A stretch of DNA of 64,000 nucleotides from Shewanella electrica (GTDB lineage: Bacteria > Pseudomonadota > Gammaproteobacteria > Enterobacterales > Shewanellaceae): contig NZ_JAKOGG010000001.1 in the NCBI RefSeq assembly GCF_022321485.1, positions 62,001 through 126,000 on the forward strand. The letters run 5' to 3'. Positions 45,083 to 54,639 of the stretch are shown here, piece by piece (position 1 is the first letter of the stretch; every line of letters starts with the position of its first letter). Made by a program: the position numbers and the translations under genes. The notes below the pieces were generated by a model, which saw only the letters and a list, made by a program, of their open reading frames with translations, did not search any database and was not told the origin of the DNA.

Positions 45083-45949
45083 ATGAATCAGCGAATTTTC
45101 GTGTTATCAGTGCTGCTGGTACTGTTTAGTCGTGCTGTAGCGGCTGAGGCGCAGCCATTTCCTGCGGCCATCCAGCAACAATTGACCACGATTGAACAAC
45201 AATCTAACGGCCGTCTTGGCGTGGCATTATTGAATACCGCAACGGGGATGATGCAGTCCTATCGCGGCACTGAGCGTTTTCCGGTGTGTAGCACCAGCAA
45301 AGTTATTGCCGCGGCCAATATCCTGCAACTGAGCGCACAGCAGCCAACACTGTTAGCTAAGCCCATCAGCGTCGATGCCAAGCAGATAGTCAGCTACAGT
45401 CCAATCACCGAGCAACATGTGGGCCGTACGATGACCATTGCGGCAATCAGTGCCGCAGCATTACAGTACAGCGACAATACCGCCATGAATTTGTTGTTAC
45501 AGCAGTTGGGTGGGCCAGCGGCGGTGACGGCGTTTGCAAGGGAACATGGCGACGCTGATTTTCGCTTAGATAGAACCGAGCCTGAACTGAATAGCGCCAT
45601 CCCTGACGACGAACGTGATACCAGCACGCCGCAGGCTATGGCGCACAGTTTATATCGTTTTACGTTGGGGGATGCTTTAGCCGAGCCGCAGCGTGCTCAA
45701 CTGGTGGAGTGGATGAAAGGTAACACCACGGGCAATGCCAGTATTCGCGCTGGCGTGCCACCGCACTGGGTCGTAGCTGATAAAACCGGTGGCGGCGATT
45801 ATGGCACTACCAATGATATTGCGGTGATTTGGCCGGAGCATGGCGCGCCGTTGGTGTTAACTATTTACTATACTCAGCCAGATAAAGTGGCGAAATGGCG
45901 TAAGGATGTTATCGCCAGCGCTACCGCCGCGGTGTTACAACCTCAGTAA
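45083..45949 (+). CDS. Class A beta-lactamase
   Basis: The 288-aa product has a signal peptide (ending AAEA) and the full class A set, coinciding with Ambler numbering: S70-T-S-K73 in VCSTSKV, S130-D-N132, E166 with N170 in RTEPELN, and K234-T-G236 in DKTGGGDYG. Cys69 is present but there is no Cys238, so the carbapenemase disulfide is absent; the [12 protein letters not shown] segment resembles L2/CTX-M-like enzymes. It hydrolyses beta-lactams in the periplasm. The ATG at 45083 starts the signal peptide. No ampR-type regulator or mobile element adjoins it, so it looks like a resident chromosomal gene. Confidence 0.93.
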   Translation: MNQRIFVLSVLLVLFSRAVAAEAQPFPAAIQQQLTTIEQQSNGRLGVALLNTATGMMQSYRGTERFPVCSTSKVIAAANILQLSAQQPTLLAKPISVDAKQIVSYSPITEQHVGRTMTIAAISAAALQYSDNTAMNLLLQQLGGPAAVTAFAREHGDADFRLDRTEPELNSAIPDDERDTSTPQAMAHSLYRFTLGDALAEPQRAQLVEWMKGNTTGNASIRAGVPPHWVVADKTGGGDYGTTNDIAVIWPEHGAPLVLTIYYTQPDKVAKWRKDVIASATAAVLQPQ

Positions 45950-46149
45950 ATGGCATCGTGATTGTCACACAGAACGTTTCATTCCTAGCGTTATTTGGGC
46001 AGATTCAATCACCAATCCGTTGGGGTGGTTTTGCCCCATGCGAGCGATCGAGTAATGTGGCCGGGCACATTCATTTTTAATGTCAAAAATGGTGCTCTGT
46101 GACGAGTCAGACAATGAAAATTGTGAGCTAGCGCGCCGATCAGTGCCCG

Positions 46150-46187
46150 CAGTGCTGCCCGTATGATGTGAGGCGCGGGCAGCGCTG
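46150..46187. other. 12-bp inverted repeat in the gap between beta-lactamase and SDR genes
   Basis: CAGTGCTGCCCG and CGGGCAGCGCTG pair over 12 bp (one wobble) with a 14-nt loop. The remainder of the 45950-46330 gap shows no gene; the last 70 bp is AT-rich and probably carries the SDR promoter. Confidence 0.45.
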
Positions 46188-46330
46188 CGTGGTACGGTCG
46201 GTTATTGAATCCCTCGTCATTTATCGGATAACGACGTTTTATCCAGCGTAATCAGAGTCCACTGCGATTGCAGATAAATTAAATGTTGAATGCTGTAACT
46301 CACTATCTATCAAAGCATTAAGGAACAGAT

Positions 46331-47071
46331 ATGAATGAACTTACCGGAAAACGCGCTTTAGTCACTGGCGCGTCACGTGGTATTGGTGCCGCTATTGCGG
46401 TGACATTAGCAAGCCAAGGTGCTGATGTCGTAATTACCTATCAAAGCTCCGAAGCCGCGGCCAATAAAGTGGTAAGTGATATTGAAGCACTGGGACGACG
46501 TGCATTTGCCATCAAAGCGGATAGCGCTGATGCAACTGCGGTACAACAATCTGTTGATGAAGCCGCACGCCTGTTAGGTGGGCTAGATATTCTGGTTAAC
46601 AACGCTGGGGTAGGGCCGGCAGCGCTGCTGGAACATATGAGCCTTGAGCAGATTGATCTGCTGCTGAATGTGAACGTGCGTGGCGTTATTGTGGCCTCAA
46701 AAGCGGCGATTCCACATCTGGGCGAGGGTGGCCGCATTATCTCTATCGGTTCTAGCGCCGCTGAGCGAGTTTCTGTGCCAGGTATGTCGGTATATGCTGC
46801 CACTAAATCTGCTTTATTAGCCTTAACGCGCGGTTTAGCGCGAGAGCTGGGGCCAAAAGGGGTTACGGTGAATCTGGTGCATCCTGGTTCAACGGATACT
46901 GACCTTAATCCAGCCACAGGTGACTTTGCGGATGTGCAACGCGCATTAACCGCGTTAGGGCGTTTTGGTAAGCCAGAGGATGTGGCAAATGCGGTAGCAT
47001 TCTTAGCTAGCCCTGCGGCGCAACAGATCACCGGTACTGGGATTGTGGTGGATGGCGGCGCTAACGCCTAA
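46331..47071 (+). CDS. Short-chain dehydrogenase/reductase (FabG-like)
   Basis: The 246-aa classical SDR has the cofactor loop TGASRGIG (12-19), NNAG (90-93), and the catalytic triad S142, Y155 and K159 (SVYAATK). The C-terminus TGTGIVVDGG is standard. The product is an NAD(P)-dependent oxidoreductase; the substrate is not predictable and a 3-oxoacyl-carrier reductase role is not implied. AAGGAACAG precedes the ATG. Single-gene unit with a following terminator. Confidence 0.9.
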   Translation: MNELTGKRALVTGASRGIGAAIAVTLASQGADVVITYQSSEAAANKVVSDIEALGRRAFAIKADSADATAVQQSVDEAARLLGGLDILVNNAGVGPAALLEHMSLEQIDLLLNVNVRGVIVASKAAIPHLGEGGRIISIGSSAAERVSVPGMSVYAATKSALLALTRGLARELGPKGVTVNLVHPGSTDTDLNPATGDFADVQRALTALGRFGKPEDVANAVAFLASPAAQQITGTGIVVDGGANA

Positions 47072-47091
47072 GCTGTCTGCTGCTATTGTTT

Positions 47092-47121
47092 TAAGCCACT
47101 TTGCCCAAAGTGGCTTTTTTG
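47092..47121 (+). terminator. Terminator after the SDR gene
   Basis: AAGCCACTTTG CCC AAAGTGGCTTTTTTG forms a stem with a T tract. Confidence 0.88.
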
Positions 47122-47354
47122 TTGGCTCATTTTTGGCGCTGGTGCATTTCACTGTGATTAGCTGAACACAAGGCGCAGGCGTTGCTGGGCAATATGCTGT
47201 CTTAGGTTAAAGCACGCGGTCGGCGCTGCTGATGGGATGGCCCAGTATCGCTATTCGTTTGAACGGTTCTTGGTGCCACCATTTGTGGGAGAGAGCGTAA
47301 GCCATATCATACGTCCTGCAGTGTAAGCTGAGACGTTCATGTGGTGCTTGGGCA

Positions 47355-47391
47355 TAAAAAAATCCGATAACGCAGAGGTTATCGGATTTTT
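47355..47391. terminator. Terminator downstream of the M16 peptidase gene
   Basis: AAAAAAATCCGATAAC ... GTTATCGGATTTTT is a strong stem flanked by A and T tracts, 52 bp past the end of the minus-strand peptidase gene. The 230 bp between it and the SDR terminator has no recognisable feature. Confidence 0.88.
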
Positions 47392-47442
47392 ATTCGGGCA
47401 GTGAGTGCGCGGTGCACACTCACTCAGATAGACAGTAGCAAC

Positions 47443-50217
47443 TTAGCGTACTTTGTTACCGTATACGTCCCACACTTCCACTTCGCCAAGTTTCAGGGCG
47501 CGAATGTCTTTTTCAATCACGCTCAGATCGCCAACCACAACCCAAGTCAGTTGATCTGGGTGGTAAGTGGCTTTAGCCAGTTTACGCACGTCTTCCAACG
47601 TCACTTCATTCATGCGTTCCATGGCGCCTTCAGCATACTTGTATGGCAAGTTGTACAGCTGTGAAGTAATCATTGAGTTCACGAATGAACCGTTAGAGGT
47701 AAAACGTGATGGAATAGAACGAATCGCTGATTCTTTATCGCGCTCTAACTCTTCTGCGGTAATTGGGCGTGTAGTGACAAATTCGCGGATCTCTTTAGCC
47801 ACTTCTTTCATGCTCTCTGCGGTTTTATCCGCTTGCACGGTGCCGCTTGCAGTGAATACGCGTTCGCCGATAGAAGCACTAGAGATATCGGCACCAAAGC
47901 CGTACGCCCAACCTTTGTCTTCACGCAGGTTCATGTTCAAACGGCTGTTAAAACCACCACCCAGTGCGTCACTCATCAACGAGTATGTCGCGGCTGTTTC
48001 TGGGGTATATGGTGTAACAACGTGTCCTACCATGATGCTACTTTGTACCATGCCTGGAGCATCAACAAGGATAACTTTACCAGTCATGCTATGCGCTTTT
48101 TCAACACCTGGCAGTGGCGCTGGTGTACCTGCTTTCCAATCGCCAAAGTAGCGATTAGCCAACTCTACGCCTCGTTCGAGGGTGATATCACCCACCATGT
48201 ACAAGGTAGCGTTGTTTGGCACAATCTCATTGTCGTGGAACTTAACGATAGCGTCACGGCTCAGTGCTTTGTCTTCTTCACGTGTTGGCACGTGACCAAA
48301 GCGGTGATCTGCGCCCCAAATTGCACGGTTGTATGCGACACCACCTGAACCCATTGGATTACGTTCATAGTTGTCGTACGCCATGTCAACACGGTCAACA
48401 ATCTTATCAATCTCGGCTTGTGGGTAGATTGGATTGCGGATCAGGTCAGCGGCTAAAGCAAATGTTGGGTCGAGGTACTGTGTCAGTGGGCCCCAGTTCA
48501 CGCCACTTTGACGTTCACTTGCTGCACCAGCGATGGTGGTACCGGTTTTTTCCATTGTTTTTGCGATGGCGTTGACGTCTTTGTTGGTTGTACCTTGCGA
48601 CATCAGGCCAAAGGCCAGTTCCGCAACGCTGGTGCCGTACTTGTTGTTAAGTGCGGTACCGGTGGCGAACTGCATACTAATATCGACCACAGGTAAGCTT
48701 GGACGTGGGCTAACAACCACTTTCATACCGTTAGCCAAAGTCGCCTGTTGGATATCAGGGAATACCACTTTGCCGTCAAATTTGCCTGGGTGCGGGATAG
48801 CTGAGCGATCCACTTTACCGTTCATATCTTGAACGCGCGGCATTGGGCGAATTTGAGATTCAAAGTACGGTTTGCTCAACCATTTCTTCGCTACTGTTTT
48901 TAGCTCTTGGCCGTTGGTTTCTTTCAGCCAATCACGTTGTACTTCAAAAAATGCTGGATTGTCGTGGAAGACTTCACCTTCAGCGAGGCGGTTACCCACG
49001 CCTTCAGCACTTTCAAGTGAGCGGATCAGGCTGATATCCAAACTCAGACGCAAGCCGTCCAAGCGCTCTTGATCTGGGCCTTTATCGAAGTAATCAGCCA
49101 GAATCTTTTGAATGTGAGCATCAACGTCTTCAACACTTACGCCAGGCTTAAGTGCTGCGCTAATGGAGAATGTGCTGCTCACTTCGTTAGACGTTACGTT
49201 AGCACTAACACCCAATGCCAGTTGCAATTCATCAATCAGCACGCGGTTCAATGGCGAGTCTTTTGAGCCAGCCAAAGTAGCGGCAACCACTTCCATCAAC
49301 GAGGTGTCGCGCGCTTCGCTGTTAGGCAATGGCCAAGTACGAGAGAAGTTTACGGTCGCAACTTGGTCGTAGTTAATGTCGCGTTTAACTTCGGAGAAGG
49401 TTGGTACCCATTGATCAATCTTGCTATTCGGTTTACCCGCTGGCGCATCAGAGAAGTAGTGGCTAACTTTCTCTTTCGCGGTAGCAACATCGATATCACC
49501 TGACAGCACTAACACGGCATTGCTGGCGCCGTAATAATCCTTAAACCACTGTTTAACGTCGTCGAGAGAGGCGTTATCCAGATCTTCCATTGAGCCGATG
49601 GTTGAGTGGGCGTATGGATGACCTACTGGATAAAAGCCCGTTTGGTAACGACGGCTGGTTTCACTACCTGGGCGCAGTTGGCCTTGGCGTTTTTCGTTTT
49701 TAACAACGTCACGTTGTTCGTTCAATGCGTCTTGAGTGATCGCGCCTGCAAGGTATGCCATGCGATCAGATTCCATCCACAGTGCGGTATCAATCGCATT
49801 GCTTGGAATAGTGGCGTAGTAGTTGGTGCGGTCTAGATCTGTTGTTCCGTTAATCCCGGTGGCGCCCACTTTATTATAAGGTAGGAAATAGTCACCCTTG
49901 CGGTTTGCAGTGCCTTGGAACATCAGGTGTTCAAATAGGTGTGCAAAGCCGGTTTTACCTTCTGGTTCATCTTTTGAACCGACTTTGTACCAAATGCCCA
50001 CAAACACTTTTGGTACACTGTGGTCAGTATGCACAATTGTTGTTAGGCCGTTAGGGAGTACAAATTTTTCGTACTCGATGTTAATAGCAGGAACGGTGCT
50101 TGAGTAATTAGCATCTAGCGCGGTTGCTGGCGTTTGTTTGTTAGTTGGCGTGGCAGAGCAGGCCATTAATGAAGCGCTTAGCATAATAAGCGACAAGGGT
50201 CTTAGTCTAAATGTCAC
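47443..50217 (-). CDS. M16-family zinc metalloprotease, lipoprotein
   Basis: The 924-aa product has a lipoprotein signal (LSASLMACS, Cys about residue 20) and two M16 repeats. The first holds the inverted zinc motif HLFEH (in FAHLFEHLMFQGT) and the second lacks it, as usual in two-domain pitrilysin-type proteases. It is probably periplasmic-facing and degrades peptides or misfolded proteins. The start is taken as GTG at 50217 because AAGGAG lies exactly 7 bp upstream and the signal peptide begins there; the longer ATG frames upstream have no such site. Single-gene unit. Confidence 0.92.
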   Translation of the reverse strand: MTFRLRPLSLIMLSASLMACSATPTNKQTPATALDANYSSTVPAINIEYEKFVLPNGLTTIVHTDHSVPKVFVGIWYKVGSKDEPEGKTGFAHLFEHLMFQGTANRKGDYFLPYNKVGATGINGTTDLDRTNYYATIPSNAIDTALWMESDRMAYLAGAITQDALNEQRDVVKNEKRQGQLRPGSETSRRYQTGFYPVGHPYAHSTIGSMEDLDNASLDDVKQWFKDYYGASNAVLVLSGDIDVATAKEKVSHYFSDAPAGKPNSKIDQWVPTFSEVKRDINYDQVATVNFSRTWPLPNSEARDTSLMEVVAATLAGSKDSPLNRVLIDELQLALGVSANVTSNEVSSTFSISAALKPGVSVEDVDAHIQKILADYFDKGPDQERLDGLRLSLDISLIRSLESAEGVGNRLAEGEVFHDNPAFFEVQRDWLKETNGQELKTVAKKWLSKPYFESQIRPMPRVQDMNGKVDRSAIPHPGKFDGKVVFPDIQQATLANGMKVVVSPRPSLPVVDISMQFATGTALNNKYGTSVAELAFGLMSQGTTNKDVNAIAKTMEKTGTTIAGAASERQSGVNWGPLTQYLDPTFALAADLIRNPIYPQAEIDKIVDRVDMAYDNYERNPMGSGGVAYNRAIWGADHRFGHVPTREEDKALSRDAIVKFHDNEIVPNNATLYMVGDITLERGVELANRYFGDWKAGTPAPLPGVEKAHSMTGKVILVDAPGMVQSSIMVGHVVTPYTPETAATYSLMSDALGGGFNSRLNMNLREDKGWAYGFGADISSASIGERVFTASGTVQADKTAESMKEVAKEIREFVTTRPITAEELERDKESAIRSIPSRFTSNGSFVNSMITSQLYNLPYKYAEGAMERMNEVTLEDVRKLAKATYHPDQLTWVVVGDLSVIEKDIRALKLGEVEVWDVYGNKVR

Positions 50218-50224
50218 CAGAAAA

Positions 50225-50230
50225 CTCCTT
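50225..50230 (-). promoter_or_regulatory. Ribosome-binding site deciding the M16 peptidase start
   Basis: AAGGAG on the minus strand, 7 bp before GTG at 50217. It decides between the GTG start and the longer ATG frames, which lack an equally good site. Confidence 0.8.
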
Positions 50231-50397
50231 ACAGAATATAAATAACGATAACAACGGTAACATTTAGTCATATTAACCTTGCGCCAGCCTGACCTCATTC
50301 CAGCACAACTTTTTATGACTGCAAGGTTGGTGCAAGTTTACTGTAGTGAAATAGTTAACATTCGAGAATCACTTATACATCAACGGTAGCCGCATTC

Positions 50398-51903
50398 ATG
50401 AGCGACAATATAAAAAAGGACCTGATAGAACAGCTGGATACGCTGGTTCTGCGGGGAAATGCCAGTCTTAAAGCGGCGGCTAAAGCGGATGCCCTTGTCG
50501 ACCTTTGGCTGCGCTGGGTTCCATGGTTGCCTGTTGTGCCTGTGTTAATTTTTTGCTTTTCTTGGTGGTTGCCATGGTCAGTATCCATCAGTTTATTAGT
50601 ACTTGCCCCTATTTTGCTGCTGCTCTGTGGCTATTGCGTAAAGTTAAGTAACAATCGTTTTACGCGCCAGCAAGCTTTATTGCAATTTGGCCGAGTGTTA
50701 CATGATAAAGACCGCTTAACCAGTGCGGATGAGTTTTTAGCTCATGACGCCACATCTCCCTTTAATCAACTTGCCGTTGAAGATGCCCGCAACACGGTAG
50801 CACAAGCATTGGCATTGCCGCAGGCGGCGCTGACTCAACAGCAACCTCTGCCGCCGGTGCGTCGTTGGCCGTTTCTGTTGGCGACCGTAAGCTTGAGTGT
50901 GCTGGTGGCTTGGTTTTCACTCTATAACAGCGTGGTGGCACCGGTGGCTGTGGCTGACACAACATCGTTGCCAGTATCAACGGTAAATGCGCCAGCGAAC
51001 CTAGCACCAACACTGGCGCAGCCGCGAGAGAAAAATGCCACCAAGACAGTAACGCCTGCGCCGAAGCCACCTGAATCAGCGGCGGATGCCACGCCATCGG
51101 CCAGCGACACGGCGCAAAATAGCCCAAGCGCCGCGGGTAAAGCTTCTGACAGCAGTGGCAACAGCAGTGCCGCATCTGCTCAATCAGCCGCTGCCACCCC
51201 TGCACCAGCTCAGTCATCTGCTAGCAGCGCTAGCAGTGACAGCGCGCAAACGGGAGCAATGGGTAATAAGGCTGCTGCCAGCAAGGCACAGAATGGCGCC
51301 GATGCAGCCAAAGCATCAGAACCGCTGACCGCTGCCGAGCAAACACCTAATTCGGCGAGCGATGATAGCGATAGTGCTTCAGATCCACAAAACAATGCTA
51401 ATCAGCCCGGCAGTAGCGAAGCGCAAGGCAATAAAAACGCCAACACGCCTAAAGGCGCGCAAAACGCTGGCAGCGAAAAGAATGGTGGTTCGCAAAACCA
51501 GCAGGGTAATAATTCGAAAAACGGCGATAAAAATGGCAACCAAGGCCAATCGCAAGGTAACGGCGGTAAAGGACAACGTGGTAATAAGAGCCATGGGGCC
51601 AATGAAGCGTTGAAGAAAACCCGTGGTGTGGCTGAGTTGTTGCTGGCGGTGCCGATGGTGGACCAACTTATTGGTACGCCAAATGCTGGGCGAGAAAAGA
51701 TGATTCAGCAATCCTATAACGGCCAAACGCCCGAGGCGACGTCAGCGGTTAACAGCGCAACACCGATGACCGCGAAACCCTATGAAGCGGCCGGTGACAC
51801 AGTATTAACACCACAAGAGCAGCAACTATTACAGCAGCTTTACCAGCGTGTACCAGAGCAGCCATCGTCAACCACTAAGCAGAGAGAACAGCATGGCAAC
51901 TAA
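50398..51903 (+). CDS. Low-complexity membrane protein of the VWA cluster
   Basis: The 501-aa product has two or three membrane helices (about residues 42-58, 60-82 and 166-182). A periplasmic Ala/Ser/Asn/Gln/Gly/Lys-rich stretch (about 186-400) follows, built of short irregular repeats such as NQGQSQGNGG. A more ordered C-terminus contains AVPMVDQLIGTPNAGREKMIQ. No catalytic motif was seen. It is the first gene of the cluster, its end overlapping the DUF58 gene by 11 bp. Such proteins occur with MoxR/DUF58/VWA genes, but no family name is claimed. Confidence 0.8.
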   Translation: MSDNIKKDLIEQLDTLVLRGNASLKAAAKADALVDLWLRWVPWLPVVPVLIFCFSWWLPWSVSISLLVLAPILLLLCGYCVKLSNNRFTRQQALLQFGRVLHDKDRLTSADEFLAHDATSPFNQLAVEDARNTVAQALALPQAALTQQQPLPPVRRWPFLLATVSLSVLVAWFSLYNSVVAPVAVADTTSLPVSTVNAPANLAPTLAQPREKNATKTVTPAPKPPESAADATPSASDTAQNSPSAAGKASDSSGNSSAASAQSAAATPAPAQSSASSASSDSAQTGAMGNKAAASKAQNGADAAKASEPLTAAEQTPNSASDDSDSASDPQNNANQPGSSEAQGNKNANTPKGAQNAGSEKNGGSQNQQGNNSKNGDKNGNQGQSQGNGGKGQRGNKSHGANEALKKTRGVAELLLAVPMVDQLIGTPNAGREKMIQQSYNGQTPEATSAVNSATPMTAKPYEAAGDTVLTPQEQQLLQQLYQRVPEQPSSTTKQREQHGN

Positions 51904-52822
51904 TTCGCAGCAGATTATGGACCCGAATTTGCTTTTTGACCCTGAGCTGCTGAGTCGCATTGAGCATTTAGCCTTGATGGTGAGTAATGTGCAGTCGGGC
52001 GGCCGCTTGGCCGAACAGCGCACCCGTGCTCGTGGACAAGGGATGGAGTTTGCCGACTTTAAACCTTACGTTGCTGGGGATGACTTACGCGCCATCGACT
52101 GGAATAGCTATCGTCGCTTGGGCAAGGTGTTTGTGCGCTTGTTCGAAGAGCAACAGGCGATGCCGGTGTATTTTCTGGTGGACCTCTCCGCCAGCATGTT
52201 CAATGAAACGCCGTCGCCACGTATTCATGCCGCATTGCGCAGTGTGATGGCATTGGCTGCCATCGTGTTGGCGCAATATGATTCGGTTTCGGTGTTTGCC
52301 CTTGGCAAACAAGCGGCCCAGATCCAAAAAAGTCTCACCGGTCGCGGTAGTTTGCCGCGCATGGCGCAACAACTGAGCGCAGTGCAATCGATTGATGATG
52401 CCAACTTAGCCTCGGCACTGCAGCAATTCGCCGGTATGCCAATGCGGCGTGGACTGGTAGTGGTGCTGTCTGACTTTTTTAGTCCAGAAGGGCTGCCAGC
52501 CATTAGCGACGCGCTTGATACCTTGCCGCATGCCAAGCTGTTGGTGCAGCTCACCCAACCTTGGGATCAACAACCGCAGTTGCACCCGCAGGTCAACAGC
52601 AGCGGCGCCGATGTGCGCTTTCAAGATTGTGAAACCCTCTCGGTGACGGATGTGGTGTTGTCTCCTAAAGTGCTGAAGGCCTATCAAGAAGTTTATCAAG
52701 CATTTAATGATGAACTGACGCACTACGCTCAATCTCGGCAAGCGGGATTGATACCGCTTGATTGCCAGTCAGATATTGTCGAGCAGTTGAGTGATTGGTT
52801 TGCACAAGGGGTGAATCTGTGA
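51893..52822 (+). CDS. DUF58 domain protein
   Basis: The 309-aa product has the DUF58 signature GMEFADFKPYVAGDDLRAID followed by WN, and a degenerate VWA-like fold with FLVDLSASMF (DxSxS). DUF58 proteins are partners of MoxR ATPases in complex assembly. The start at 51893 is preferred over an in-frame Met 15 codons upstream, as AGAGAGAACAGC lies before it. The preceding gene overlaps by 11 bp, so the two are coupled. The MoxR partner is presumably the gene at 41606. Confidence 0.9.
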   Translation: MATNSQQIMDPNLLFDPELLSRIEHLALMVSNVQSGGRLAEQRTRARGQGMEFADFKPYVAGDDLRAIDWNSYRRLGKVFVRLFEEQQAMPVYFLVDLSASMFNETPSPRIHAALRSVMALAAIVLAQYDSVSVFALGKQAAQIQKSLTGRGSLPRMAQQLSAVQSIDDANLASALQQFAGMPMRRGLVVVLSDFFSPEGLPAISDALDTLPHAKLLVQLTQPWDQQPQLHPQVNSSGADVRFQDCETLSVTDVVLSPKVLKAYQEVYQAFNDELTHYAQSRQAGLIPLDCQSDIVEQLSDWFAQGVNL

Positions 52823-52935
52823 GTGCCGAAGTCAATCCTGTTGAGGGTTTGTTGAACCAAGCCGCCGCTTCAGTGAAGTTAGCGGCGGTTGTGCTGTGTT
52901 GTTTCAGTTCCGGAGCGTTTGTATGTCGATGTTAA
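52819..52935 (+). CDS. Possible coupled micro-ORF, 38 aa
   Basis: GTG at 52819 overlaps the DUF58 stop by 4 bp (GTGA) and has AAGGGG 7 bp upstream. It encodes MSAEVNPVEGLLNQAAASVK then a short hydrophobic segment and stops inside the next gene. It may carry ribosomes from DUF58 into the BatA-like gene, or be the relic of a small gene often found at this place in such operons. Low confidence. Confidence 0.3.
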   Translation: MSAEVNPVEGLLNQAAASVKLAAVVLCCFSSGAFVCRC

Positions 52936-54629
52936 CTATGCCACTTTGGCTTTTCCTTTCCGGCATCGCCGCGCTGGCTGTCATCGTGACGGTTGCACAA
53001 CTGCTGCGCCATCGTTATCGCCCAGTGTTATTGGCGACCAACCAGTTTTGGGCCATGGCGTTACAAAAAGCGCCGGCAAGACAGCTATTTGCCAAATTTC
53101 GGCATTTCTTTGCTTGGTTGTTGGTGTTTTTACTGCTGGCACTGATGTGGTTAGTGGTGGCAGAGCCTCATGTTGAAAGCAACAACAGCCAACGTAGCCA
53201 ACTTTTCTACCTTGATGCCTCCGCCGTGATGCAGGAGCAAGGGCGCTTTGAACAAGCGAAACAAGCGCTGATCCAGCAGCTCAATCAGACCCCTAGCGGT
53301 GCGCGACGGGTGTTACTTGCCAGTGCTAATTCTGCGGGTATCGCAACCATTTTGGCACCGAACGAACCCATCGCGCTGCTGGAAAAACGTCTGGATAACC
53401 TAACATTTACCCCGCAACCCTCAACGCTACCCACATGGGTGGCGTCCAAGGTGGCGGCGCTGAGTGCCAATGATGCTGCGCAGCCGCTCGACATCCATCT
53501 GTTTGGTGGTCCGGCGTTGCCAGCGCTGACATCTGTACCTGCGTCGGTGGCGGCTAAGCTGACAATTACCCAGCAAGCGGCTTACCAAATTGCGCAGGCT
53601 AACGTCGGCATCGTGGCGTTATCTCAGCAGAGCGCTGCCTCCGGTAACGCAGATCTGCGTGATGTCTATTTCCGTCTGGCGAGTAATCAACCGCTGACCT
53701 CTACGCCGAGTTTGCAAGTGACATCGGATGCCGCGCCAACGGTCGCACTGGCGCCACAAGCATTAGGCGAAAATCAATTTGTGTTGCGTGATATGGCCGC
53801 CAATGACCAAACGCTGACCATTGAACTGACGCAGCCAGATGCATTGATGGCCGATAATCGCGCCAGTATTCAGTTGGCGCAACAGCCGCTGGTTAAGGTG
53901 AGCGTGGCGGCATCCGTGCCAGAGCGCTTACAACGCATGCTGCAACTCAACAGTGGTTTGCAGTTATTGACCGCAGATGCCGCATCGGACAGCGCCGATG
54001 TACTGGTGCAGCCGCTGTCAGCGGCAAGCGCTAACGACCGCACACCTAGCTTGCGTTTGAGCACCGATAACAACCTTGTGGTGCACTATCTGGCACAGCA
54101 AGATGATCCGCAACAACTCGAAGCATTGCTGGCCTCGGTCAGTAACGGTGTGGCCGTGCAGTTGCAAGCTGCCGAACAACGTGCCGTGCAACTGCCTGAC
54201 TCTTGGTTTGACGCGACTGAGAGCAACCAACGTATGTTGCCGGTGGTGGTATCGCGTTTGCTGAGTTGGTTGGCCGATGTGGCTTGTGCTGATGTTGAAC
54301 CGCAATTGTCACAAGCGGGCTTTGGCGAGTGTGCCTTTACCCAAGTTCAATCACCTACCGCGTTGCTGGCTCGGCAGATTGCTGCCGCTAATACTCCAGC
54401 AATGGGGCTGCTTGACAGTGCAACCACACTACAACTAGCCACGGGCGCATCAACAGATGGTGCCAGTGAGCAGAACTTGGTCGGTCAAGCGCCAGCGGCT
54501 GAAACGCCTGCGGTAGCAACCGATGTCTGGTCATGGGCGAGCCATTATTTGACCACGATTTTGCTGCTGTTCATTCTCACATTGCTGACAGTTGAATGGT
54601 TGGCACTGCGTCGTAATCTGATCCCATAA
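52923..54629 (+). CDS. BatA-like membrane protein with degenerate VWA region
   Basis: The 568-aa product has the two-helix N-terminal BatA-type domain (about residues 7-27 and 62-80), then a periplasmic part with a VWA-like beginning (FYLDASAVM) that lacks the full DxSxS, and a C-terminal membrane helix (about 540-560). The ATG at 52923 has GGAG before it; an in-frame start nine codons upstream is less well placed. It lies 10 bp before the double-VWA gene, with which it probably forms a membrane complex. Exact function unknown. Confidence 0.8.
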   Translation: MSMLTMPLWLFLSGIAALAVIVTVAQLLRHRYRPVLLATNQFWAMALQKAPARQLFAKFRHFFAWLLVFLLLALMWLVVAEPHVESNNSQRSQLFYLDASAVMQEQGRFEQAKQALIQQLNQTPSGARRVLLASANSAGIATILAPNEPIALLEKRLDNLTFTPQPSTLPTWVASKVAALSANDAAQPLDIHLFGGPALPALTSVPASVAAKLTITQQAAYQIAQANVGIVALSQQSAASGNADLRDVYFRLASNQPLTSTPSLQVTSDAAPTVALAPQALGENQFVLRDMAANDQTLTIELTQPDALMADNRASIQLAQQPLVKVSVAASVPERLQRMLQLNSGLQLLTADAASDSADVLVQPLSAASANDRTPSLRLSTDNNLVVHYLAQQDDPQQLEALLASVSNGVAVQLQAAEQRAVQLPDSWFDATESNQRMLPVVVSRLLSWLADVACADVEPQLSQAGFGECAFTQVQSPTALLARQIAAANTPAMGLLDSATTLQLATGASTDGASEQNLVGQAPAAETPAVATDVWSWASHYLTTILLLFILTLLTVEWLALRRNLIP

Positions 54630-54639
54630 GGAATCAATA

